From: Nematostella vectensis | Taxonomy: Eukaryota > Cnidaria > Anthozoa > Actiniaria > Edwardsiidae | Length of the DNA: 64,000 bases | Assembly (NCBI RefSeq): GCF_932526225.1 | Contig: NC_064044.1 | Location: 2,301,001-2,365,000, forward strand | Direction of reading: 5' to 3' | In this document: piece after piece, positions 20,550 through 33,199 of the stretch | Layout: each line of letters starts with the position of its first letter | Numbering within the stretch: position 1 is the stretch's first letter | Translations under genes and position numbers: made by a program | Notes under the pieces: generated by a model | What the model saw: only the letters and a program-made list of their open reading frames with translations | Database searches by the model: none | What the model was told of the DNA's origin: nothing

Positions 20550-22389
20550 CTATGTTTATTGACAGTTTGTGGTCATTTTCTTTGAATTTAAGTCCCCCAC
20601 ATGTACCAAAAGCTCATAAGTCAGTATTAGAGTTTACTAAATTTCATTGTGTCAGGTTCAGAGAGCTATTGAAAGCACTTACCATGGCACTGCCCCTTTA
20701 AATAGCTGTAAAAAAAAAGAAGAGAAAATAGCTGGAGGGGGTCTCTGTTGGTTTTCTTTTAGTTTTAGTTTTCTTTTATTATTATTTTTTTCTGGGGTGG
20801 GGGGGTGGGGGAAGGAGGAATTCAGCTTAAAATTGCCCATGGTCAATTCAACCAACTAAGCAACTAGTACAAAAGATGTTGGTTTTGCAGTCTTTTATTC
20901 AATACTTTCAAGGTTATCATGCAATTCTGTAGTTTGACTGGAAATATATACTTTTTTTCTATTCATTTACAGTTCTATATGTACAGTGTGACCATAGTCA
21001 TGATTACAATTATTTATAATAATTTTTACCCACTAACAGAAACCAACTTGACTGCAAAACACTCACTGTAAAGCATAAGATATTAGGCATTTCTTTCATG
21101 TGGCTGTGAGGTTGACCTGTCAACATCTACAGGGGCCACACTCACCTCGGAATCATAGGGGTCCATAAAAGCAAGGTGTCGCAGAACCTTTCCCTGCCCT
21201 CCTTACCCTCTTTGATCAGGAACACCTGTGCAGCCGACACCCTTAGGTGGATGGGGTGCACAGGTGCTTTGGGTGTGGCCCTGAAGATGGCACAGTGACC
21301 ACAAGATGTACCAGAATGAAATTGTATATACTGTAAAAACATGTGAGTAGAAAACAGTCAATAGCCATGGAGTTTTTAGTGTGTTGTACATGTTATACAT
21401 GTTTTAGGATTTACCTAATTACTTACAGTATTTTTTTTAAATAGAATTTTTTACTTGTATAATATTTTATAGAAACTATGTTTATTGACAGTTTGTGGTC
21501 ATTTTCTTTGAATTTAAGTCCCCCACATGTACCAAAAGCTCATAAGTCAGTATTAGAGTTTACTAAATTTCATTGTGTCAGGTTCAGAGAGCTATTGAAA
21601 GCACTTACCATGGTACTGCCCCTTTAAATAGCTGTAAAAAAAAGAAGAGAAAATAGCTGGAGGGGGTCTCTGTTGTTTTTGTTTTAGTTTTAGTTTTCTT
21701 TTATTATTATTTTTTTCTGGGGTGGGGGGGTGGGGGAAGGAGGAATTCAGCTTAAAATTGCCCGTGGTCAATTCAACCAACTAAGCAACTAGTACAAAAG
21801 ATGTTGGTTTTGCAGTCTTTTATTCAATACTTTCAAGGTTATCATGCAATTCTGTAGTTTGACTGGAAATATATACTTTTTTTCTATTCATTTACAGTTC
21901 TATATGTACAGTGTGACCATAGTCATGATTACAATTATTTATAATAATTTTTACCCACTAACAGAAACCAACTTGACTGCAAAACACTCACTGTAAAGCA
22001 TAAGATATTAGGCATTTCTTTCATGTGGCTGTGAGGTTGACCTGTCAACATCTACAGGGGCCACACTCACCTCGGAATCATAGGGGTCCATAAAAGCAAG
22101 GTGTCGCAGAACCTTTCCCTGCCCTCCTTACCCTCTTTCATCAGGAACACCTGTGCAGCCGACACCCTTAGGTGGATGGGGTGCACAGGTGCTTTGGGTG
22201 TGGCCCTGAAGATGGCACAGTGACCACAAGATGTACCAGAATGAAATTGTATATACTGTAAAAACATGTGAGTAGAAAACAGTCAATAGCCATGGAGTTT
22301 TTTGTGTGTTGTACATGTTATACATGTTTTAGGATTTACCTAATTACTTACAGTATTTTTTTTTAAATAGAATTTTTTACTTGTATAAT
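20535..22389. repeat. Module A segment, two units, between B1 and B2
   Basis: It completes the unit split by B1, adds a full unit from 20884, and starts the unit split by B2 (21809). The unit split by B2 carries TTTTTTGTGTG (about 22299) in place of TTTTTAGTGTG, a variant found only in the units immediately left of B1-B4. Confidence 0.95.
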
Positions 22390-24756
22390 TTAGATGAGTA
22401 ATACATACTTTTCATAGTATGTTGTAGAACTCGTCTCGTTCCTCCTAAATAACAATCAAAATTATGTTTGTTATTATCTTCGTGCAAAGGAATCTACAGT
22501 AGTTTTTTAATCAGATAATTGTTTTTCCTTCAACACTCCCCTGTTATTTCAACAGCTCTCTCTTGAGTTTGCTTGTCTCAGAAATAGACCTTGTTTGATA
22601 AACAAAGACATGTTACCCACTTATTCAATAATAGGTAACAACTGCAATATTGTACTGTATGAAAAGAGTGTCCCTCCCCCTTCTAATGTTGACATCAGTA
22701 AATCTAGCAAGCTCATTTTGCTAGATGTATGATGTATACCAGGCTTGTATCCTCCAGGTCCATTTCCATACTCCGATGGATGCCATTACGGAATTGATCC
22801 GGAGATCCGGAGAAAAATTCACGAGGGGGAGGGCCAGTCAACACTCCTCTCCCCAAAGTCAGACGGTTGTTTGGATGGTCTGTTTTTTGTTTTTGTTTTT
22901 TGTTTTTGTTTTTTTCTTCTTATTTTTTTCCAAAAACTACGCAGGAGTGAGCGGGGTTAAGCTCTACGAAAATAAAAATGAATAGAAAAAAAAAAGAAAA
23001 AAGGGCATTGGCATGGGATCGAACCCGACCTGAAAAACAAAACGGAAACCATACATACGGATTACCCAATCGGTATGGCAGCACAAGGCTTTTACGGAAG
23101 GCTGTAAAGAACCCGAACGCCCCAAGCACCGATATTTCCGGCGAATATGCTGTACAACACTCTTGCAAGGTATTCCGACCCGCGCATTAATGGGGAGGAC
23201 AATAACCAGGATCCCAGGCCTGTAATACGGTTACGCCACGCACAGCTCGCTGAGATAGAGGGTGAAAAAATACAGGTCTATTTGGGCGTCTTCAGTCCCT
23301 TGGGGGCTCGCTATGTCGGCGCGTGGCATCGTAACGCACGGGCGCATTGTCCTTTACCGTGTACAGGACATCAAACAAGCGAAGAAAGAAAAACGTTTTT
23401 TTAGGAACCGTTTTTTTAATAAAAATAAATAGAAATAAATAAAGTGCGATTTGGCGATTCTATTTTTCTTTGTAGAGCTTATCAAGCTATTCACCGGCCT
23501 AAATAATCATTAAAAAACAAAAAAAATGCAATGAAAGACGTAAGGGGGAGAGGTTTGTAAAATCGCATAGAATATGGACAAAATCAGCAATACTGTCTAC
23601 GCTGACTAAGTATAGCTGTATTTCACTTTAACCCTTTCGCTTCTGGGAACTTTTGAGCAACATTGTAAGAAAAACAGACTGAAAAAAGAAACCTCCCCCC
23701 CTATTTCAAGTCCAACACTACCAGTTAAGCTAAGCTACCGCTGACCCAAGACGGTATGCCTTGAAGTTTCCAACAATGCACTGCGGTGCCTTTTCTTTGT
23801 AGCGACGGCACTGCTACAGCCTGTTGCTTATAACAGTTTTGCTTGTAATTTGCTTAAAAATTACAGCTTTTTCACATCTGGAGAGTGCCTTAGGACATCA
23901 TGAAGTCTTTTTGGGCATAATTAATGCTGTGCTCATGGATGTTTGCACGCTGAGGTTGATTCAATGGGATAATTTTTTGTCTGGGCTTCACCAAGTGAGA
24001 AAGGAATTTTCTGGTGAGTGGCCTCATACTCTCCATTGTGGGCCATCTTTGCTACCCAACCTTATTCAAAAATTGTTTTCAGGCTTATTCTGGGTTCCTT
24101 GGACCTGGAAATGTTTTGTTTGGCTTCGGGGCAAAGAGACTTATAAAAAAAACTGTTATGATTCTGGGGGAGGAGATTGCCCGCCTGTCTGTCAAGGTGT
24201 TTCCAAGACTCCCATGATGCAGTGCAGGCATGCAAAATAGGCTAACAATGGTGACTCGCTTCTAATGGAGGTTCTAGCATTGATTATTGTGACTGATTGC
24301 TGTAAAATGGGACCTGACGGAGCGCAATAAAGGTATCTATTGGTGACTTGATCTGTGTTTGCTTGTCTCTATTTGTAGTTCGGAATTTTGTGTCTTTTTT
24401 GGTAAGAAATGTTTCTAAGTTAAAGCATTTTATTACGAATTGCTTGTTGATATTTTGACAAAAGAGTCAATTCTATTACATTGCTTAGATGCGCTTTTGC
24501 AGGTCGTCTATGCCTTGGATGAATCTATGAGTATCCGGGTCTGGTGATGTTTAGTTTGCATTTTTGACGTTTTGGAGTTGGGCCTATATTTTACAGGCGT
24601 CTCAGGGCGTTATGGCAATGAAAGACTTAAAGGGACAGCGTCATGGTACTGCGCATGTCAGTGTTTATTGTAGGCTTTTAATCGCCTACAAATAGTTGAA
24701 CTTTTTAAAAGCTGTCAATACCTTGTTAAAATAATATGCAATATTTTATTGAAAGC
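22390..24756. repeat. Module B, copy 2
   Basis: 2,367 bp with the same borders and internal features as copy 1. The AAT flanks are intact. Family I, with copies 1, 3 and 4. Confidence 0.95.
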
Positions 24757-26611
24757 AATATTTTATAGAAACTATGTTTATTGACAGTTTGTGGTCATTT
24801 TCTTTGAATTTAAGTCCCCCACATGTACCAAAAGCTCATAAGTCAGTATTAGAGTTTACTAAATTTCATTGTGTCAGGTTCAGAGAGCTATTGAAAGCAC
24901 TTACCATGGCACTGCCCCTTTAAATAGCTGTAAAAAAAAAGAAGAGAAAATAGCTGGAGGGGGTCTCTGTTGGTTTTCTTTTAGTTTTAGTTTTCTTTTA
25001 TTATTATTTTTTTCTGGGGTGGGGGGGTGGGGGAAGGAGGAATTCAGCTTAAAATTGCCCATGGTCAATTCAACCAACTAAGCAACTAGTACAAAAGATG
25101 TTGGTTTTGCAGTCTTTTATTCAATACTTTCAAGGTTATCATGCAATTCTGTAGTTTGACTGGAAATATATACTTTTTTTCTATTCATTTACAGTTCTAT
25201 ATGTACAGTGTGACCATAGTCATGATTACAATTATTTATAATAATTTTTACCCACTAACAGAAACCAACTTGACTGCAAAACACTCACTGTAAAGCATAA
25301 GATATTAGGCATTTCTTTCATGTGGCTGTGAGGTTGACCTGTCAACATCTACAGGGGCCACACTCACCTCGGAATCATAGGGGTCCATAAAAGCAAGGTG
25401 TCGCAGAACCTTTCCCTGCCCTCCTTACCCTCTTTGATCAGGAACACCTGTGCAGCCGACACCCTTAGGTGGATGGGGTGCACAGGTGCTTTGGGTGTGG
25501 CCCTGAAGATGGCACAGTGACCACAAGATGTACCAGAATGAAATTGTATATACTGTAAAAACATGTGAGTAGAAAACAGTCAATAGCCATGGAGTTTTTA
25601 GTGTGTTGTACATGTTATACATGTTTTAGGATTTACCTAATTACTTACAGTATTTTTTTTAAATAGAATTTTTTACTTGTATAATATTTTATAGAAACTA
25701 TGTTTATTGACAGTTTGTGGTCATTTTCTTTGAATTTAAGTCCCCCACATGTACCAAAAGCTCATAAGTCAGTATTAGAGTTTACTAAATTTCATTGTGT
25801 CAGGTTCAGAGAGCTATTGAAAGCACTTACCATGGTACTGCCCCTTTAAATAGCTGTAAAAAAAAGAAGAGAAAATAGCTGGAGGGGGTCTCTGTTGTTT
25901 TTGTTTTAGTTTTAGTTTTCTTTTATTATTATTTTTTTCTGGGGTGGGGGGGTGGGGGAAGGAGGAATTCAGCTTAAAATTGCCCGTGGTCAATTCAACC
26001 AACTAAGCAACTAGTACAAAAGATGTTGGTTTTGCAGTCTTTTATTCAATACTTTCAAGGTTATCATGCAATTCTGTAGTTTGACTGGAAATATATACTT
26101 TTTTTCTATTCATTTACAGTTCTATATGTACAGTGTGACCATAGTCATGATTACAATTATTTATAATAATTTTTACCCACTAACAGAAACCAACTTGACT
26201 GCAAAACACTCACTGTAAAGCATAAGATATTAGGCATTTCTTTCATGTGGCTGTGAGGTTGACCTGTCAACATCTACAGGGGCCACACTCACCTCGGAAT
26301 CATAGGGGTCCATAAAAGCAAGGTGTCGCAGAACCTTTCCCTGCCCTCCTTACCCTCTTTGATCAGGAACACCTGTGCAGCCGACACCCTTAGGTGGATG
26401 GGGTGCACAGGTGCTTTGGGTGTGGCCCTGAAGATGGCACAGTGACCACAAGATGTACCAGAATGAAATTGTATATACTGTAAAAACATGTGAGTAGAAA
26501 ACAGTCAATAGCCATGGAGTTTTTTGTGTGTTGTACATGTTATACATGTTTTAGGATTTACCTAATTACTTACAGTATTTTTTTTTAAATAGAATTTTTT
26601 ACTTGTATAAT
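24757..26611. repeat. Module A segment, two units, between B2 and B3
   Basis: 1,855 bp, almost identical to 20535-22389. In the unit left of B3 the exon-like segment has GATCAGG (as in the first units) where the matching B1, B2 and B4 units have CATCAGG, so sequence has been exchanged between units without changing the layout. Confidence 0.95.
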
Positions 26612-28978
26612 TTAGATGAGTAATACATACTTTTCATAGTATGTTGTAGAACTCGTCTCGTTCCTCCTAAATAACAATCAAAATTATGTTTGTTATTATC
26701 TTCGTGCAAAGGAATCTACAGTAGTTTTTTAATCAGATAATTGTTTTTCCTTCAACACTCCCCTGTTATTTCAACAGCTCTCTCTTGAGTTTGCTTGTCT
26801 CAGAAATAGACCTTGTTTGATAAACAAAGACATGTTACCCACTTATTCAATAATAGGTAACAACTGCAATATTGTACTGTATGAAAAGAGTGTCCCTCCC
26901 CCTTCTAATGTTGACATCAGTAAATCTAGCAAGCTCATTTTGCTAGATGTATGATGTATACCAGGCTTGTATCCTCCAGGTCCATTTCCATACTCCGATG
27001 GATGCCATTACGGAATTGATCCGGAGATCCGGAGAAAAATTCACGAGGGGGAGGGCCAGTCAACACTCCTCTCCCCAAAGTCAGACGGTTGTTTGGATGG
27101 TCTGTTTTTTGTTTTTGTTTTTTGTTTTTGTTTTTTTCTTCTTATTTTTTTCCAAAAACTACGCAGGAGTGAGCGGGGTTAAGCTCTACGAAAATAAAAA
27201 TGAATAGAAAAAAAAAAGAAAAAAGGGCATTGGCATGGGATCGAACCCGACCTGAAAAACAAAACGGAAACCATACATACGGATTACCCAATCGGTATGG
27301 CAGCACAAGGCTTTTACGGAAGGCTGTAAAGAACCCGAACGCCCCAAGCACCGATATTTCCGGCGAATATGCTGTACAACACTCTTGCAAGGTATTCCGA
27401 CCCGCGCATTAATGGGGAGGACAATAACCAGGATCCCAGGCCTGTAATACGGTTACGCCACGCACAGCTCGCTGAGATAGAGGGTGAAAAAATACAGGTC
27501 TATTTGGGCGTCTTCAGTCCCTTGGGGGCTCGCTATGTCGGCGCGTGGCATCGTAACGCACGGGCGCATTGTCCTTTACCGTGTACAGGACATCAAACAA
27601 GCGAAGAAAGAAAAACGTTTTTTTAGGAACCGTTTTTTTAATAAAAATAAATAGAAATAAATAAAGTGCGATTTGGCGATTCTATTTTTCTTTGTAGAGC
27701 TTATCAAGCTATTCACCGGCCTAAATAATCATTAAAAAACAAAAAAAATGCAATGAAAGACGTAAGGGGGAGAGGTTTGTAAAATCGCATAGAATATGGA
27801 CAAAATCAGCAATACTGTCTACGCTGACTAAGTATAGCTGTATTTCACTTTAACCCTTTCGCTTCTGGGAACTTTTGAGCAACATTGTAAGAAAAACAGA
27901 CTGAAAAAAGAAACCTCCCCCCCTATTTCAAGTCCAACACTACCAGTTAAGCTAAGCTACCGCTGACCCAAGACGGTATGCCTTGAAGTTTCCAACAATG
28001 CACTGCGGTGCCTTTTCTTTGTAGCGACGGCACTGCTACAGCCTGTTGCTTATAACAGTTTTGCTTGTAATTTGCTTAAAAATTACAGCTTTTTCACATC
28101 TGGAGAGTGCCTTAGGACATCATGAAGTCTTTTTGGGCATAATTAATGCTGTGCTCATGGATGTTTGCACGCTGAGGTTGATTCAATGGGATAATTTTTT
28201 GTCTGGGCTTCACCAAGTGAGAAAGGAATTTTCTGGTGAGTGGCCTCATACTCTCCATTGTGGGCCATCTTTGCTACCCAACCTTATTCAAAAATTGTTT
28301 TCAGGCTTATTCTGGGTTCCTTGGACCTGGAAATGTTTTGTTTGGCTTCGGGGCAAAGAGACTTATAAAAAAAACTGTTATGATTCTGGGGGAGGAGATT
28401 GCCCGCCTGTCTGTCAAGGTGTTTCCAAGACTCCCATGATGCAGTGCAGGCATGCAAAATAGGCTAACAATGGTGACTCGCTTCTAATGGAGGTTCTAGC
28501 ATTGATTATTGTGACTGATTGCTGTAAAATGGGACCTGACGGAGCGCAATAAAGGTATCTATTGGTGACTTGATCTGTGTTTGCTTGTCTCTATTTGTAG
28601 TTCGGAATTTTGTGTCTTTTTTGGTAAGAAATGTTTCTAAGTTAAAGCATTTTATTACGAATTGCTTGTTGATATTTTGACAAAAGAGTCAATTCTATTA
28701 CATTGCTTAGATGCGCTTTTGCAGGTCGTCTATGCCTTGGATGAATCTATGAGTATCCGGGTCTGGTGATGTTTAGTTTGCATTTTTGACGTTTTGGAGT
28801 TGGGCCTATATTTTACAGGCGTCTCAGGGCGTTATGGCAATGAAAGACTTAAAGGGACAGCGTCATGGTACTGCGCATGTCAGTGTTTATTGTAGGCTTT
28901 TAATCGCCTACAAATAGTTGAACTTTTTAAAAGCTGTCAATACCTTGTTAAAATAATATGCAATATTTTATTGAAAGC
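26612..28978. repeat. Module B, copy 3
   Basis: 2,367 bp, family I. It carries the eight-A run in the plus-strand open segment, as copies 1 and 2 do. Confidence 0.95.
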
Positions 28979-30833
28979 AATATTTTATAGAAACTATGTT
29001 TATTGACAGTTTGTGGTCATTTTCTTTGAATTTAAGTCCCCCACATGTACCAAAAGCTCATAAGTCAGTATTAGAGTTTACTAAATTTCATTGTGTCAGG
29101 TTCAGAGAGCTATTGAAAGCACTTACCATGGCACTGCCCCTTTAAATAGCTGTAAAAAAAAAGAAGAGAAAATAGCTGGAGGGGGTCTCTGTTGGTTTTC
29201 TTTTAGTTTTAGTTTTCTTTTATTATTATTTTTTTCTGGGGTGGGGGGGTGGGGGAAGGAGGAATTCAGCTTAAAATTGCCCATGGTCAATTCAACCAAC
29301 TAAGCAACTAGTACAAAAGATGTTGGTTTTGCAGTCTTTTATTCAATACTTTCAAGGTTATCATGCAATTCTGTAGTTTGACTGGAAATATATACTTTTT
29401 TTCTATTCATTTACAGTTCTATATGTACAGTGTGACCATAGTCATGATTACAATTATTTATAATAATTTTTACCCACTAACAGAAACCAACTTGACTGCA
29501 AAACACTCACTGTAAAGCATAAGATATTAGGCATTTCTTTCATGTGGCTGTGAGGTTGACCTGTCAACATCTACAGGGGCCACACTCACCTCGGAATCAT
29601 AGGGGTCCATAAAAGCAAGGTGTCGCAGAACCTTTCCCTGCCCTCCTTACCCTCTTTGATCAGGAACACCTGTGCAGCCGACACCCTTAGGTGGATGGGG
29701 TGCACAGGTGCTTTGGGTGTGGCCCTGAAGATGGCACAGTGACCACAAGATGTACCAGAATGAAATTGTATATACTGTAAAAACATGTGAGTAGAAAACA
29801 GTCAATAGCCATGGAGTTTTTAGTGTGTTGTACATGTTATACATGTTTTAGGATTTACCTAATTACTTACAGTATTTTTTTTAAATAGAATTTTTTACTT
29901 GTATAATATTTTATAGAAACTATGTTTATTGACAGTTTGTGGTCATTTTCTTTGAATTTAAGTCCCCCACATGTACCAAAAGCTCATAAGTCAGTATTAG
30001 AGTTTACTAAATTTCATTGTGTCAGGTTCAGAGAGCTATTGAAAGCACTTACCATGGTACTGCCCCTTTAAATAGCTGTAAAAAAAAGAAGAGAAAATAG
30101 CTGGAGGGGGTCTCTGTTGTTTTTGTTTTAGTTTTAGTTTTCTTTTATTATTATTTTTTTCTGGGGTGGGGGGGTGGGGGAAGGAGGAATTCAGCTTAAA
30201 ATTGCCCGTGGTCAATTCAACCAACTAAGCAACTAGTACAAAAGATGTTGGTTTTGCAGTCTTTTATTCAATACTTTCAAGGTTATCATGCAATTCTGTA
30301 GTTTGACTGGAAATATATACTTTTTTTCTATTCATTTACAGTTCTATATGTACAGTGTGACCATAGTCATGATTACAATTATTTATAATAATTTTTACCC
30401 ACTAACAGAAACCAACTTGACTGCAAAACACTCACTGTAAAGCATAAGATACTAGGCATTTCTTTCATGTGGCTGTGAGGTTGACCTGTCAACATCTACA
30501 GGGGCCACACTCACCTCGGAATCATAGGGGTCCATAAAAGCAAGGTGTCGCAGAACCTTTCCCTGCCCTCCTTACCCTCTTTCATCAGGAACACCTGTGC
30601 AGCCGACACCCTTAGGTGGATGGGGTGCACAGGTGCTTTGGGTGTGGCCCTGAAGATGGCACAGTGACCACAAGATGTACCAGAATGAAATTGTATATAC
30701 TGTAAAAACATGTGAGTAGAAAACAGTCAATAGCCATGGAGTTTTTTGTGTGTTGTACATGTTATACATGTTTTAGGATTTACCTAATTACTTACAGTAT
30801 TTTTTTTTAAATAGAATTTTTTACTTGTATAAT
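28979..30833. repeat. Module A segment, two units, between B3 and B4
   Basis: 1,855 bp. It carries a private C in GATACTAGGC near 30451, otherwise as the two preceding A segments. Confidence 0.95.
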
Positions 30834-33199
30834 TTAGATGAGTAATACATACTTTTCATAGTATGTTGTAGAACTCGTCTCGTTCCTCCTAAATAACAAT
30901 CAAAATTATGTTTGTTATTATCTTCGTGCAAAGGAATCTACAGTAGTTTTTTAATCAGATAATTGTTTTTCCTTCAACACTCCCCTGTTATTTCAACAGC
31001 TCTCTCTTGAGTTTGCTTGTCTCAGAAATAGACCTTGTTTGATAAACAAAGACATGTTACCCACTTATTCAATAATAGGTAACAACTGCAATATTGTACT
31101 GTATGAAAAGAGTGTCCCTCCCCCTTCTAATGTTGACATCAGTAAATCTAGCAAGCTCATTTTGCTAGATGTATGATGTATACCAGGCTTGTATCCTCCA
31201 GGTCCATTTCCATACTCCGATGGATGCCATTACGGAATTGATCCGGAGATCCGGAGAAAAATTCACGAGGGGGAGGGCCAGTCAACACTCCTCTCCCCAA
31301 AGTCAGACGGTTGTTTGGATGGTCTGTTTTTTGTTTTTGTTTTTTGTTTTTGTTTTTTTCTTCTTATTTTTTTCCAAAAACTACGCAGGAGTGAGCGGGG
31401 TTAAGCTCTACGAAAATAAAAATGAATAGAAAAAAAAAAGAAAAAAGGGCATTGGCATGGGATCGAACCCGACCTGAAAAACAAAACGGAAACCATACAT
31501 ACGGATTACCCAATCGGTATGGCAGCACAAGGCTTTTACGGAAGGCTGTAAAGAACCCGAACGCCCCAAGCACCGATATTTCCGGCGAATATGCTGTACA
31601 ACACTCTTGCAAGGTATTCCGACCCGCGCATTAATGGGGAGGACAATAACCAGGATCCCAGGCCTGTAATACGGTTACGCCACGCACAGCTCGCTGAGAT
31701 AGAGGGTGAAAAAATACAGGTCTATTTGGGCGTCTTCAGTCCCTTGGGGGCTCGCTATGTCGGCGCGTGGCATCGTAACGCACGGGCGCATTGTCCTTTA
31801 CCGTGTACAGGACATCAAACAAGCGAAGAAAGAAAAACGTTTTTTTAGGAACCGTTTTTTTAATAAAAATAAATAGAAATAAATAAAGTGCGATTTGGCG
31901 ATTCTATTTTTCTTTGTAGAGCTTATCAAGCTATTCACCGGCCTAAATAATCATTAAAAAACAAAAAAAATGCAATGAAAGACGTAAGGGGGAGAGGTTT
32001 GTAAAATCGCATAGAATATGGACAAAATCAGCAATACTGTCTACGCTGACTAAGTATAGCTGTATTTCACTTTAACCCTTTCGCTTCTGGGAACTTTTGA
32101 GCAACATTGTAAGAAAAACAGACTGAAAAAAGAAACCTCCCCCCCTATTTCAAGTCCAACACTACCAGTTAAGCTAAGCTACCGCTGACCCAAGACGGTA
32201 TGCCTTGAAGTTTCCAACAATGCACTGCGGTGCCTTTTCTTTGTAGCGACGGCACTGCTACAGCCTGTTGCTTATAACAGTTTTGCTTGTAATTTGCTTA
32301 AAAATTACAGCTTTTTCACATCTGGAGAGTGCCTTAGGACATCATGAAGTCTTTTTGGGCATAATTAATGCTGTGCTCATGGATGTTTGCACGCTGAGGT
32401 TGATTCAATGGGATAATTTTTTGTCTGGGCTTCACCAAGTGAGAAAGGAATTTTCTGGTGAGTGGCCTCATACTCTCCATTGTGGGCCATCTTTGCTACC
32501 CAACCTTATTCAAAAATTGTTTTCAGGCTTATTCTGGGTTCCTTGGACCTGGAAATGTTTTGTTTGGCTTCGGGGCAAAGAGACTTATAAAAAAACTGTT
32601 ATGATTCTGGGGGAGGAGATTGCCCGCCTGTCTGTCAAGGTGTTTCCAAGACTCCCATGATGCAGTGCAGGCATGCAAAATAGGCTAACAATGGTGACTC
32701 GCTTCTAATGGAGGTTCTAGCATTGATTATTGTGACTGATTGCTGTAAAATGGGACCTGACGGAGCGCAATAAAGGTATCTATTGGTGACTTGATCTGTG
32801 TTTGCTTGTCTCTATTTGTAGTTCGGAATTTTGTGTCTTTTTTGGTAAGAAATGTTTCTAAGTTAAAGCATTTTATTACGAATTGCTTGTTGATATTTTG
32901 ACAAAAGAGTCAATTCTATTACATTGCTTAGATGCGCTTTTGCAGGTCGTCTATGCCTTGGATGAATCTATGAGTATCCGGGTCTGGTGATGTTTAGTTT
33001 GCATTTTTGACGTTTTGGAGTTGGGCCTATATTTTACAGGCGTCTCAGGGCGTTATGGCAATGAAAGACTTAAAGGGACAGCGTCATGGTACTGCGCATG
33101 TCAGTGTTTATTGTAGGCTTTTAATCGCCTACAAATAGTTGAACTTTTTAAAAGCTGTCAATACCTTGTTAAAATAATATGCAATATTTTATTGAAAGC
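30834..33199. repeat. Module B, copy 4
   Basis: 2,366 bp, family I except for seven A in the run near 32588, which makes the plus-strand open frame end as in the later copies. It is the transition between copies 1-3 and 5-12 for this site. Confidence 0.95.
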